Below are positions 16,674 through 25,324 of a DNA stretch of 57,071 nt, piece by piece. Position 1 is the stretch's first letter. Each line of letters opens with the position of its first letter. The DNA is taken from positions 1-57,071 of the forward strand of contig JAGQOO010000003.1 in the NCBI GenBank assembly GCA_020427345.1. The letters are read 5' to 3'. Position numbers and translations under genes: made by a program. The notes under the pieces are model-generated. The model was not told the DNA's origin. It ran no database searches and saw only the letters and a program-made list of their open reading frames with translations. This stretch comes from Phycisphaerales bacterium. GTDB taxonomy: Bacteria; Planctomycetota; Phycisphaerae; UBA1845; Fen-1342.

Positions 16674-17945
16674 CTACGCCATCCGAATCCACCGCAGCAA
16701 CTCGCGCGGCGTCGGGGGTTTGCCATACATCAGCACGCCAATGCGGAAAACGCGGCCCGCGGCCCAAACCGCCACAAACACTGAGGCCCACAACAACGCC
16801 AGCGTCGCGATAATCTGCCACATCGGCGTATCCGGATCGGCGCAAATCCGCAGAATCATCACGAAAGGCGTGATCGGCGGAATGAAGCTCAACGCGACAC
16901 TCAACGTCGACTGCGGACGCATCGAGATTACCCACCACAACATCATCGGGAAGATCGTCAGCATCGTCAGCGGAAACGCCATGCTCTGCGCGTCTTTCAG
17001 CGTGTTGCAGGCCGACCCGACGCCCGCAAGCAGCGCCGACATCAGCAGAAACCCCGGCACGAAATACAGCGCCATGTACGTCAGCCGGAACGGCGTGACG
17101 ACCTGGCTCATGTTCCGCGCCTCGGCCCCGAAGTAGCCCACGCTCGACCAGATCACCAGCAGAAGCGCGCCGACCATGACCATTCCCAGAATCTTCCCGG
17201 CCATGAGTTGCGTCGGGCTCACGGCGGATAACAACACTTCAACAACGCGCGAGCTCTTTTCCTCGATCACACTCGTCAGCAGGCCCTGGCTGATGTTCAG
17301 TGTTGCCAGAAACAGCATGAACATGAACGCGAACGGCGTCATAAAGCGCGCCATGCGGTCGGTCGCCACCTCGTCGCTCGCGGCGTCGACTTCTAGCACT
17401 GGCACGTCCTTTTGCAGCCGTTCGATCCGTTCGCGATCCAGTGGCGGATCCGCACTGGCGAACCGCGCCGCCTCAACGCTGCGCTGGATCATGTTGTTCA
17501 ATGCGCGAAACTGCTCGATCCCACTGTCCTTTCGGATCAGCTTGCACGCGAACTGTGCGTCGGGGTCCAGCGCGGCGGCGGGGATTCGCACGAAGCCGTA
17601 AAGATCGCCCTCCAGCACCTGCCGCTTGGCCTCATCTTCTTTCGCCTGATTTTCCTCATCCGAGGCGCCAACCGCGACCGGCTTCATCACGAACTGCTGA
17701 CTGGGGTTACCCTCGTTCCACGTCGCGACGCTTTCCTCGAACACCGCGGCCGCGCCGCCCGCTTCGTCCATCACCGCCACATTGCGCGGCGGGTCTTTCT
17801 GCTTGGCCGCGACGTCGGCGATCCACTCCGATCCGAAAATCAGACCGAGCATCAGCATCGGCATGAATATCGACGTGAACACGAACGTTCGCGTGCGAAC
17901 TGTCTCAATAAACTCGCGCCAGGCGATCGTCGCAATCTTGTTCAC
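16674..17945 (-). CDS. ABC transporter permease, NatB-like (ABC-2 type)
   Basis: Membrane half of an exporter encoded with the ATPase immediately upstream. It has one N-terminal helix (TRTFVFTSIFMPMLMLGLIF), a large extracytoplasmic domain of about 150 residues, then about five helices in the C-terminal half, including FMLFLATLNISQGLL and ILGMVMVGALLLVIW. The conserved SVIEEKSSRVVEVLLS stretch is typical of NatB and related ABC-2 permeases. GTG start overlaps the ATPase stop by 4 nt (GTGA), indicating translational coupling. The exported substrate (sodium, drug or other) cannot be inferred. Confidence 0.87.
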   Translation of the reverse strand: MNKIATIAWREFIETVRTRTFVFTSIFMPMLMLGLIFGSEWIADVAAKQKDPPRNVAVMDEAGGAAAVFEESVATWNEGNPSQQFVMKPVAVGASDEENQAKEDEAKRQVLEGDLYGFVRIPAAALDPDAQFACKLIRKDSGIEQFRALNNMIQRSVEAARFASADPPLDRERIERLQKDVPVLEVDAASDEVATDRMARFMTPFAFMFMLFLATLNISQGLLTSVIEEKSSRVVEVLLSAVSPTQLMAGKILGMVMVGALLLVIWSSVGYFGAEARNMSQVVTPFRLTYMALYFVPGFLLMSALLAGVGSACNTLKDAQSMAFPLTMLTIFPMMLWWVISMRPQSTLSVALSFIPPITPFVMILRICADPDTPMWQIIATLALLWASVFVAVWAAGRVFRIGVLMYGKPPTPRELLRWIRMA

Positions 17946-18874
17946 GCCGCGGCCTCCTCGCCGGCGGGCTGGCCGCGGTCGGAATGCACGAGCTTGACGA
18001 AAATCTCGTGCAAAGATGGTCGCTGCACCTCAAAGGAAGATAGACGGATATGCCGCATCGCCCCTTGCGCCAATTCGTTCGGGTCGACGCTGTCCCCCAC
18101 CTCCAGCCGTGCGTGGCCCTCGACAATCTGCGATGACTGAACACCGGGCAGGTCCGCCAGCGCCGCGAAGTCGCCCTCGCCGTTGATCGTGACGATCCGC
18201 TCGCTGAATTGCGCTCGAATCTGCTCCATCGACCCGTCAATCAGCTTTCGCCCGCGGTTGATCAACACGAGGCGGTCGCACAGGCGCTGGGCGTTCTCCA
18301 TCTGATGTGTGGAGAACACGACTGTCACGCCCTGATTGCGCAGGTCAAGCATGAGCTTCTGCAACAGGTCCATGTTGATTGGATCAAGCCCGGAAAAGGG
18401 CTCATCCAGAATGACCAATTCGGGCTCATGCAGGATCGTGGAGATGAATTGAAGCTTCTGCTGCATGCCTTTAGACAGCGATTCGACCGGTTTCTTCGAC
18501 CACGCCGTCAGATCAACGTCCGCCAACAGTTTCGGCACGCGTTCGCGAATTCGGGCCGCGCTCATGCCCTTGAGCTTGCCGAAGTACCGCAGCGTCGCCT
18601 CCACGGTCATCTTCCGATACAGCCCGCGCTCTTCCGGCAGATAGCCGATGCGGTCTTTCACCGCCAGCGCCCGGTCATGCCCGAGCACTTCGATGCGCCC
18701 TGCGTCGGGGTACATGATGCTCATGATCATGCGGATACTGCTGGTCTTGCCCGCGCCGTTCGGACCGAGAAATCCGAGAATACGCCCGGTGGGCGCCTCG
18801 ACACTGAAGTGATCAACGGCCAAAAACGAGCCGTATCGCTTGGTAACTCCGTCCAGCCGCAACGCGACATCCAC
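17942..18874 (-). CDS. ABC transporter ATP-binding protein, NatA-like
   Basis: Cytoplasmic ATPase partner of the NatB-like permease. Walker A GPNGAGKTS, signature SLSKGMQQKLQ, Walker B VILDEPFSGLDP and the switch His in FSTHQMENA are all present. A C-terminal about 90-residue extension follows (DUF4162-like). Start: GTG at 18874 with GGGAG 6 nt upstream gives 310 residues, the usual length. An open frame continues to 19186, but it runs through the terminator of the neighbouring gene and lacks homology, so it is not used. Confidence 0.92.
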   Translation of the reverse strand: MDVALRLDGVTKRYGSFLAVDHFSVEAPTGRILGFLGPNGAGKTSSIRMIMSIMYPDAGRIEVLGHDRALAVKDRIGYLPEERGLYRKMTVEATLRYFGKLKGMSAARIRERVPKLLADVDLTAWSKKPVESLSKGMQQKLQFISTILHEPELVILDEPFSGLDPINMDLLQKLMLDLRNQGVTVVFSTHQMENAQRLCDRLVLINRGRKLIDGSMEQIRAQFSERIVTINGEGDFAALADLPGVQSSQIVEGHARLEVGDSVDPNELAQGAMRHIRLSSFEVQRPSLHEIFVKLVHSDRGQPAGEEAAA

Positions 18875-18981
18875 GCCGTTCTCCCAGACTTCACAAGGGC
18901 GCGTCCAGTGCCGCGCATCAAGCGTCGCGAGCGTACCGCGGAACAACATGCGTGCAAGCGTCCGGCCGACGCGCCGCTCGC

Positions 18982-19017
18982 AAAAAAAACGCCGCCGACC
19001 CGTCAGGGCCGGCGGCG
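18982..19017 (-). terminator. Intrinsic terminator of the dockerin metalloprotease gene
   Basis: On the minus strand a 12-bp GC-rich stem (one G-T pair) with a 4-nt loop is followed by eight T residues. It lies 30 nt past the stop at 19047. Confidence 0.88.
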
Positions 19018-19046
19018 CCGGGAAAAACACGTCAATCGAAAGCGCT

Positions 19047-21425
19047 CTACGGGCAGGTGGTCCCGAAGACCGCCAGGAAGCCCGCAAGATCCGACAGGTC
19101 AACGGTCCCATTGTCATCAAAGTCGGCTTGCAGCTCATAGTTCGAATCGAGAATCGTCGATCCGAACGCCGCCAGGAAGCCCGCAAGATCTGACAGGTCG
19201 ATCATGTTGTCGTTGTTCAGATCGCCCTTGCATTCCGGCGTCGGCGGCAGGGTATTCACTTCAATCGTAAAGCTGAACGGAATCAGGGTCGTGAAGTTCA
19301 GCACCGATCCCGATTCGCCATCGATCTGAAGCGTATCGCCGTATTCCACGGTGTAGCGAGCGACGGTATACGTCGCCACGCCGCCATTGACGAGGTCAAA
19401 CCACGACGCGCTCAGGAAGTTCGGATCCTGCGTCAGCGGACCGGCGAAGCTGGGCTCCCCGAAGTTCTTCCGCGAGTAGAACGAATCAAACTCGAGCTGC
19501 GGCACGGTCGGCCAAAGCGTCTTGGCCGGGACCGGGTCTACGTTCGGGTCGCCCTCGAAGGCGGCGGTCTGGTAGAAGCGGCCTCCTGAGATCGAAGCGT
19601 CGGCGCCTGAGGCCGTCCAGTCATCGCCGTCGCGCAGCGTGACCTGCAAATCGAACGTCCGCGCGTTGGTCAGGCGCGGATCTGCATCGATCGCGTTCGG
19701 ATCGACCGTCACCTCTACAACATTCGTTTCCAGCGTCGGCGGCGGAGCCGGACCGGTGTTCACGAGGACATCGTCAACATACCAGTCGTCCGTGCTGTCG
19801 CTGCCGTCGGCGATGAATCGCACACGGAACTCGTTGTGCAGCGCGTTTGCAGGCAGCACATGCTCCCAGAAGTCAAACGAGTTCTGATCGACGCCATCCG
19901 ACGTGATTCGATTGATCTCGACCCACGTATTGTTGTTATTGCGGTAGTAGACGATCAGCTCTTCGCCGTTTTCGACACCCCGGTGCTCGGTGTAGTACGA
20001 AAGACGAACGTTTGCCGTGCCTGCCAACAGAATCACGTTGGTGCGAATCTCGTTGTCCTGACCGTAGGCGTTGGAACCGCTCGAGTCGAGGTTGAGCGAG
20101 TTCGGCGGGCTCGGTTCGCCGACGGCGGCCGTGCTGATGGCGCCGCCATCGTTGTAAACCCAGTTCGACGTATTGACCGACCCGGTATTGAAGTCGTCAA
20201 AGAACGGCATGCTGAGGGCCGGCGCCAGTGCCGAGAGACATGAACGCGAATTGCGGAAGCTGGTGATCGACGAGATCGACGTCGCGCCAAAATTCGGCAG
20301 GCCGATGCCGCCGCAACCGTTGATCACCGAGCACATGATCTTGCAGGAGCCGCCGCTGCAGTGACCGGCGCTCCAGTTATGGCCGAGCTCGTGCGCGGTC
20401 AGGGCGGTCCGCTGATTGAAGTTGCTCGTGAACGTCGACCAGGACAGGCCGTACGCCGAGTTCTGGTTGCAGATCACAGACAACTGGGCGATACCGATGA
20501 CACTGCCGTTGATCGAACGCCCCGTGAACAGGTGCGCCACGTCCCGGCGGACGTTCGTGACTTCACTGTTGTTGTTCCAGTAATTGGCGAACTGGTTCAA
20601 CAGCGTGCCCGAATCCGACGACGAATAAGGATCCGACGATGTCGCCCTGATGACGATCACCGTGATCTCGTACGTAATGCTCGTGTCTCGCTCGTAGATG
20701 AACTCAACCGCGTCCATCACGCGCTCGATGTCGAACACAGAGTTAGCAACGTTGCTGCCGTTGTCCTGGTAAAACTCGAAGTCCGAGTCGATCGCGATGT
20801 CCGTGATCTCCAGACCCGTGCCGCGCTCCACAAACGGCGGCGTGTCCGAATCTTCAGCCGTTTCCGTGTTGCCGCATGTTCCGTCAACAGGGGCCACGTC
20901 GAACGCGCGATATACAATGTGCTCAGTCGGATTCGCGCCGGCGACCTTCTCACTCAACGGCTGGATGTGCCATACCTCGCCCGCGCCATCGATGATGGTC
21001 GCCGTCAGCTCTCCGGTCGACGAGACAGCGCCCGTAACGGAGCTGTTCAAAACACCGCGGAGAATGCCGCGATACGTTCGTACTTCCGGAGCCGGGTATT
21101 CGCTCAGGCCGTTTTCGTCCTGCACCAGTACCCGAAAGTCGCTCGCCCGCATCGACCGCTTCCAGAGCACGACGCGTTGCGCCACACCGTCAAGTGTGAC
21201 ATCCAGCGTCATGCCCAGCGGCGCGTCAGCCGGCGCCACGATCGTCTGAACCGTCCAGTCGTTAACGGCGAACAACTCCCCAAGCTGCGGGTCCGCCTCG
21301 CGAACGGATACCGCATTGCGGCCGGCAAGCGCCTGCGCGCCATTCCGCACATCCCCAGATGCGTGCGCAAAACTCGCACAACACCCCGCGACCGCGCATA
21401 CGGCCGCCATTGTCAGGCGTTTCAT
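19047..21425 (-). CDS. Secreted zinc metalloprotease with C-terminal dockerin-type repeats
   Basis: Exported 792-residue protein. Signal peptide MKRLTMAAVCAVAGCCASFA; a prodomain-like region (about 30-190); a metzincin catalytic domain with HELGHNWSAGH and several cysteines (about 200-410); a beta-sandwich region with DDWYVDDVLV (about 415-560); another beta-rich region; and two calcium-loop repeats at the end, DLNNDNMIDLSDLAGFLAAF and DFDDNGTVDLSDLAGFLAVF. Such dockerin-like tails are common on Phycisphaerae secreted proteins and probably act in surface display or sorting; no cohesin is present here. GGAGG lies 8 nt before the ATG. An intrinsic terminator follows. Confidence 0.88.
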   Translation of the reverse strand: MKRLTMAAVCAVAGCCASFAHASGDVRNGAQALAGRNAVSVREADPQLGELFAVNDWTVQTIVAPADAPLGMTLDVTLDGVAQRVVLWKRSMRASDFRVLVQDENGLSEYPAPEVRTYRGILRGVLNSSVTGAVSSTGELTATIIDGAGEVWHIQPLSEKVAGANPTEHIVYRAFDVAPVDGTCGNTETAEDSDTPPFVERGTGLEITDIAIDSDFEFYQDNGSNVANSVFDIERVMDAVEFIYERDTSITYEITVIVIRATSSDPYSSSDSGTLLNQFANYWNNNSEVTNVRRDVAHLFTGRSINGSVIGIAQLSVICNQNSAYGLSWSTFTSNFNQRTALTAHELGHNWSAGHCSGGSCKIMCSVINGCGGIGLPNFGATSISSITSFRNSRSCLSALAPALSMPFFDDFNTGSVNTSNWVYNDGGAISTAAVGEPSPPNSLNLDSSGSNAYGQDNEIRTNVILLAGTANVRLSYYTEHRGVENGEELIVYYRNNNNTWVEINRITSDGVDQNSFDFWEHVLPANALHNEFRVRFIADGSDSTDDWYVDDVLVNTGPAPPPTLETNVVEVTVDPNAIDADPRLTNARTFDLQVTLRDGDDWTASGADASISGGRFYQTAAFEGDPNVDPVPAKTLWPTVPQLEFDSFYSRKNFGEPSFAGPLTQDPNFLSASWFDLVNGGVATYTVARYTVEYGDTLQIDGESGSVLNFTTLIPFSFTIEVNTLPPTPECKGDLNNDNMIDLSDLAGFLAAFGSTILDSNYELQADFDDNGTVDLSDLAGFLAVFGTTCP

Positions 21426-21710
21426 CGATTTGGCCTCCTTCTGGCTGCAACAATAGCGAGACCGCTCGCCTCAAACGGCGCTCGCCGCAGCACGATCCGA
21501 TTTGAATCGAAGTGGGGTTCCGATATGTTTGGCCTCCCCCCAACTTCGGCTTCCTCTGATCTTACGCCATCCACCGCGTCGGCACAAACCTTTTCTTCCC
21601 CCATTTCAAGGGTAGCTATCGGGCCTCAACCCCCTTGGCGCCATTGGGCGCGGGCCGATTTCCCCGATAGACTCCGCCCAATCACGGAAAAGCGAGAGGG
21701 TCCACGCCGA

Positions 21711-22259
21711 ATGAAAAGGCTCGCCATTGCCCTTGGAATCGCCGTTGCAGTCGCGCTGCTGGCCGGCGGCTGCAGCTCAAAACCTGGTCGCCCCTCCCTT
21801 GGGGCTATCACTCCCGGCTTTGTCGAATTGGTCGAAATCAAGCTTGAGCCCACGGGCGACTTCACCCAAGAAATGGTTCAGCCTGATGGCCAATTGCTCT
21901 ATAGGTCCCCGGCGGCCATCGTGAACCTCGCCGATTGTGACGTCAATGACTCGATACTGTCTGCCGTCAGCGGGCTCTATGCGATCGAACTCAAGCTAAA
22001 GCCAGCGCAGGCCAACAAGTACAAAGACTGGGTGCAGTCGCACACAGGCGCCTGGGTCGCCCACATCGTCAACGGCAAAGTCCGGTACTTCGAGCAGTTG
22101 GCGCCGCCGCCCGAAGACCCTGAAGTCGAAGTGCCCGAAGTGAGGCCCATCGTCGCCGTCGGCCCCAACCGCGAAGTGGCCGAAAAATTCCTGTACTGGA
22201 CCCAGGCCGGCGGCTCGCCCGACCCCGCCGATGTCGCCGCCCTCGACGAGCAGCAATAG
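21711..22259 (+). CDS. Lipoprotein with a SecD P1-head-like segment
   Basis: A 182-residue lipoprotein: the signal sequence ends in the lipobox LLAGGC, followed by a long charged domain. The middle part, IELKLKPAQANKYKDWVQ then GAWVAHIVNGKVRY, resembles the periplasmic P1-head pattern of SecD/SecF (helix, then 'lAIVLDGKV'). This resemblance is an inference from pattern only. The open frame extends upstream to 20361, but that part is antisense to the metalloprotease and is not coding. The stop lies 16 nt before the next lipoprotein gene. Confidence 0.8.
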   Translation: MKRLAIALGIAVAVALLAGGCSSKPGRPSLGAITPGFVELVEIKLEPTGDFTQEMVQPDGQLLYRSPAAIVNLADCDVNDSILSAVSGLYAIELKLKPAQANKYKDWVQSHTGAWVAHIVNGKVRYFEQLAPPPEDPEVEVPEVRPIVAVGPNREVAEKFLYWTQAGGSPDPADVAALDEQQ

Positions 22260-22275
22260 CCAATAGCCAAAGGTT

Positions 22276-22536
22276 ATGAGACCCGGACTAATCCTCACGA
22301 TTGCATTGGTTACCACGCTCGCCGGCTGCCGGACAGTCCGCCAGGAAGCCCCTTACTACATCGACGGTCCGCAACAACCCGGCCCGCCGGACGGCTTCCT
22401 GCCTGATGGCACGCAAGTGCTCGTCCTCGGGAGCGCGGGAAGCTATAGCACGGTTTGGGCCGATAACGGCGTCATCGCCCAAATCTCAACCGCCGCCCTC
22501 GACCAGCCCTCACTCGACGCCGGCTCCAACAAGTAG
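22276..22536 (+). CDS. Small lipoprotein, unknown function
   Basis: An 86-residue protein with a signal sequence ending in lipobox TTLAGC, then a Pro/Gly-rich segment and a short predicted beta-strand region (GTQVLVLGSAGSYSTVWADN). No family recognised. It starts 16 nt after the previous lipoprotein stop with AAAGG just upstream, and is followed after 111 nt by the SpoIIE-type phosphatase, so the three may form one unit. Confidence 0.75.
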   Translation: MRPGLILTIALVTTLAGCRTVRQEAPYYIDGPQQPGPPDGFLPDGTQVLVLGSAGSYSTVWADNGVIAQISTAALDQPSLDAGSNK

Positions 22537-22647
22537 CACCCAACTCAAGCCCAACGCCGCGCCCGACGAACTCAGTATGGGTATCCGCTGACCGATGGGG
22601 CCGGGCTCGCGCCGAACGCCTCGGGTCCACCAAGGACAGGCCTTCGA

Positions 22648-23823
22648 ATGATCTCCGAGCCTCGAATACTGCTCTTCGACGCGGCGTCAGACCGGGGCGG
22701 CCTGTTCGCCACCCGACTGTCGGAGCGCGGCGTATCGATTCGGCGGCTGGCCATCTCCAAATCCCCGTCGCCAAACGATTTGCGTCGTGCCGACGTCGCG
22801 GTGATCGTCCCCGCGGCGGACACAGAGCCCTCCGCCGAGTTGATCGAAGCGCTGGCCGCTCGGCGCATCGCCGCGCTGATCTGGGGGCAGGCAAAACCCC
22901 AAGGGGGCGACACGTCATGGATCAGCCACGTTCCCGCCGATACACCGCTTGATGAAATTATCGGACGATTGGACACGCTCACGCGGTACGCGCCGATCGT
23001 GCGGCGGCTGGATCGCGATTTGCGCGAAGTCGAGCGCGTCGGCCGCCAATTGTCACGTCATTTCGACCAGATGGACCAGGAAATGCGGATGGCGGGTCGA
23101 CTGCAGCGCGACCTGCTTCCCGCCAAACTGCCGATCCGATCGAGTCTCCGCTTCGCCCAGTTGTACCGGCCCGCCACATGGGTCAGCGGAGACTTCTACG
23201 ACATCTTCGACATTGACGAGACGACGATCGGCGTGTTTCAGGGCGACGCAATGGGCCACGGGGCCGCCGCCGCCCTGATCACGATGTTCCTGCGGCAGGC
23301 GATGGAGCCGGTGCGGGAAGTCGATGGCACGCGCACGATCGTGCCCCCGCAGCAAGTGTTGGAGAAGATGCACAACGCGCTGGCGCGTCAGGACTTGCCC
23401 AACGCCCAGTTCGTCACCGCGTGTTACGCCGTCGTCAACGCGGCCACGCGACAGATGGCGCTTGCCCGCGGCGGTCATCCGCATCCGATACGCATAGCGC
23501 CGAATGGCGCCATGAGCGTGATCGAGGTAGACGGCGGTCTGATGGGCCTGTCCGAAATCGATCCGGGGATCGAGTCGAGGACCGTCTCGCTCGAACCCGG
23601 TGAGAAGGTCGTCTTCTTCACCGACGGTATCGAAGATCTGCTCATCGACAAGAACGCGGAGTCTCCCAGCGGCGCCCCGGTATTCACCTCCCTGATGCAG
23701 GAATGGGCCCTGCTCAGCGCAGACCGAATCGTCGAAGCTGTCGACCGGTATCTCGATGGCTCTGAAGGCTCGCTCAATCCCGAGGACGACGTGACGATCC
23801 TCGTACTCGAGTTCCTCCCCTAG
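22648..23823 (+). CDS. SpoIIE/RsbU-type PP2C phosphatase with receiver-like N-terminus
   Basis: Mn/Mg-dependent serine phosphatase of the type that acts on anti-sigma-factor antagonists. N-terminal about 120 residues look like a response-regulator fold but without an obvious phospho-acceptor pocket (it begins ILLFDAASDRGG). A coiled linker leads to the catalytic domain, about 150-391, with VSGDFYDIF, FQGDAMGHGAAAAL, FFTDGIEDL and the C-terminal EDDVTILVLEF, all metal-binding PP2C motifs. No anti-sigma factor or STAS gene is adjacent. AAGGA lies about 11 nt before the ATG. Confidence 0.9.
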   Translation: MISEPRILLFDAASDRGGLFATRLSERGVSIRRLAISKSPSPNDLRRADVAVIVPAADTEPSAELIEALAARRIAALIWGQAKPQGGDTSWISHVPADTPLDEIIGRLDTLTRYAPIVRRLDRDLREVERVGRQLSRHFDQMDQEMRMAGRLQRDLLPAKLPIRSSLRFAQLYRPATWVSGDFYDIFDIDETTIGVFQGDAMGHGAAAALITMFLRQAMEPVREVDGTRTIVPPQQVLEKMHNALARQDLPNAQFVTACYAVVNAATRQMALARGGHPHPIRIAPNGAMSVIEVDGGLMGLSEIDPGIESRTVSLEPGEKVVFFTDGIEDLLIDKNAESPSGAPVFTSLMQEWALLSADRIVEAVDRYLDGSEGSLNPEDDVTILVLEFLP

Positions 23824-23928
23824 CGCCCAAGTCCTGTATCGCGGGCTTCGACCTCTGTCCTCGCTCCGCTACACTATCTGTCCGATTCATGCCCACTCCG
23901 GGCGATAGTCACGCTTCGGGAGAGCGCC

Positions 23929-24681
23929 ATGCTCGAACTTCGCTTTGCGCGAGCGCCGGCAGCGCTGCTGTGTGCCGCCATTCTTGGCGGCCTCTGGTCA
24001 ACCAGTCTTGCGAACGATGGAGATGAGTCCGCAACACGCCCCGTACTCGTACGCGAGGTCGTCGACGGCGATACGCTCGTCGTTCGCGTCGGTTCGGTCG
24101 ATCGCCGCATCGCGCTGCTGGGTGTGCGACTTACGCAAGCCGGCGCGGCGGACGCGGAGTGTTTCCTGCGTCACCTGCTCGTCGGCGAACGCGTCACCTT
24201 GCAATGGGACGACCGGGCCGCGGGCGCGGATGCGCTCGGCCGCTATCGCGCACTAGTCCGCCGCGATCCCGACGGCTTATACGTCAATCAAGAGATGATC
24301 CGACAAGGCTACGCGGAAGCGGACGACGCTGCGCCCTTCACCGATCTCGCTGAATTCAAGCGTAATGAAACCGCGGCAAAGTCCGCTGAGCGCGGTATCT
24401 GGGGCGGCGCGTGTCGAGTGGACGGCTTCGTGAGTTCCGGCGCGGCCATAGACCCAACCCCAACGCCCGACACAACTCCAACCCCGATTGCAAGTAACGG
24501 CAAAAGCCAAACGCCGCAGCCGGCGTCCGACGCTGACATGGTGTGCGTAACAAAATCGGGCAAGAAGTATCATCGCCCCGATTGTCCGTCGGTGCGCAAC
24601 AGCGCGACCAAGCGCACACTCCCGCTTGGCGAGGCCCGCAAGCGCTACTCACCCTGCTCGCGCTGCAATCCGCCGAAATAG
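23929..24681 (+). CDS. Exported SNase-like protein with altered active site plus C-terminal Cys domain
   Basis: A 250-residue protein with signal peptide (ending near WSTSLAND) and a staphylococcal-nuclease fold (VREVVDGDTLVVRV; ALGRYRALVRR). When aligned by eye with SNase, the metal Asp pair in DGDT is kept and one catalytic Arg (R87-like, in LGRYRA) is kept. The segment ALLGVRLTQ replaces the usual RLLGIDAPE, so the R35, D40 and E43 equivalents are Ala62, Arg67 and Gln70. The C-terminal 45 residues (KKYHRPDCP and PCSRCNPP) form the short Cys/His domain often found in SNase-like and related proteins. Likely not an active nuclease. GGGAGAG lies just before the ATG. Confidence 0.82.
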   Translation: MLELRFARAPAALLCAAILGGLWSTSLANDGDESATRPVLVREVVDGDTLVVRVGSVDRRIALLGVRLTQAGAADAECFLRHLLVGERVTLQWDDRAAGADALGRYRALVRRDPDGLYVNQEMIRQGYAEADDAAPFTDLAEFKRNETAAKSAERGIWGGACRVDGFVSSGAAIDPTPTPDTTPTPIASNGKSQTPQPASDADMVCVTKSGKKYHRPDCPSVRNSATKRTLPLGEARKRYSPCSRCNPPK

Positions 24682-24684
24682 CGC

Positions 24685-24722
24685 AAAAAAAAGACGGCGT
24701 CCCCCCTTTGGGGAACGCCGTC
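24685..24722 (-). terminator. Intrinsic terminator of the lipoprotein gene at 24785
   Basis: Minus-strand hairpin: an eight-pair outer stem (24693-24700 with 24715-24722), largely extended by C/G pairs around a short loop, followed by eight T residues. It is in the correct orientation for the minus-strand gene; on the plus strand no T-tract follows. Confidence 0.82.
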
Positions 24723-24784
24723 TCGGCGAGTCGTTCTCGCCGTGGCGCACTTCAAACTCGTCGCGGCGCCGAAGCGTCGAAGAA

Positions 24785-25324
24785 CTAGTTGGTCTCGAAG
24801 TATACCTGAGCGGTCTCGCTCTTGTCAGCCCGAATCGTCAGATTCATCAGGTATTGCTTGCCGGGGTCGAGTGACACACCCGACACGGTCGAGCCGCTGA
24901 TATCCAACACGCGGAAGCCCGCCGGCAGCGCGCCGAGGTTGTACGTCTGTCCGGGGCGCATCTGCGCAGCCGGATCGTTGCTGTTAGCCACGATCGTGAA
25001 GTCGGCCTGATGCGAGTAGTCCGCCTCAAACTTCTGGTAGATGTTGATGATGACGGATGTGACGCGGCCCATCTTGTCCGGATCGCCGATCTCAAACCGC
25101 ACCGACGGCGACGTGCTCACCTGGCCGCTGACGTTGTAACGCGAGTAGCCGGTCGCGGCTTGCTTGAACTGATCGCGCTTCGCCGCCGTGCCGTCGACAT
25201 AGACCGACACATTGTCCGTGTGGGACATGTTCTTCGCGACGCGAACGCCGGTGCCCAGCATGCCACAGCCGGTTATGCCGATCAGCCCGGCGCCCAATAC
25301 GGAAATCATCGCTACCTGCTTCAT
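24785..25324 (-). CDS. Lipoprotein, unknown function
   Basis: About 179 residues from the ATG at 25324, which has AAGGAG 8 nt upstream. The signal sequence ends in the lipobox-like GITGCG. The mature part is rich in predicted beta strands (NVSVYVDGTAAKRDQ; VTSVIINIYQKFEADYS; QYLMNLTIRADKSETAQVYF) and has no cysteines apart from the lipidated one. No family was recognised. The open frame continues upstream to 25417, but that part is composition-driven and not supported. A strong terminator follows. Confidence 0.8.
   Translation of the reverse strand: MKQVAMISVLGAGLIGITGCGMLGTGVRVAKNMSHTDNVSVYVDGTAAKRDQFKQAATGYSRYNVSGQVSTSPSVRFEIGDPDKMGRVTSVIINIYQKFEADYSHQADFTIVANSNDPAAQMRPGQTYNLGALPAGFRVLDISGSTVSGVSLDPGKQYLMNLTIRADKSETAQVYFETN

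Noticed and set aside
18875-19186. N-terminal extension of the ABC ATPase
   Set aside because: Passes through the terminator of the neighbouring gene; GTG 18874 has a proper ribosome site and gives the family length.
20361-21710. N-terminal 450 residues of a plus-strand frame leading into the lipoprotein gene
   Set aside because: Antisense to the metalloprotease, no ribosome site; the real start is ATG 21711 with a lipoprotein signal.
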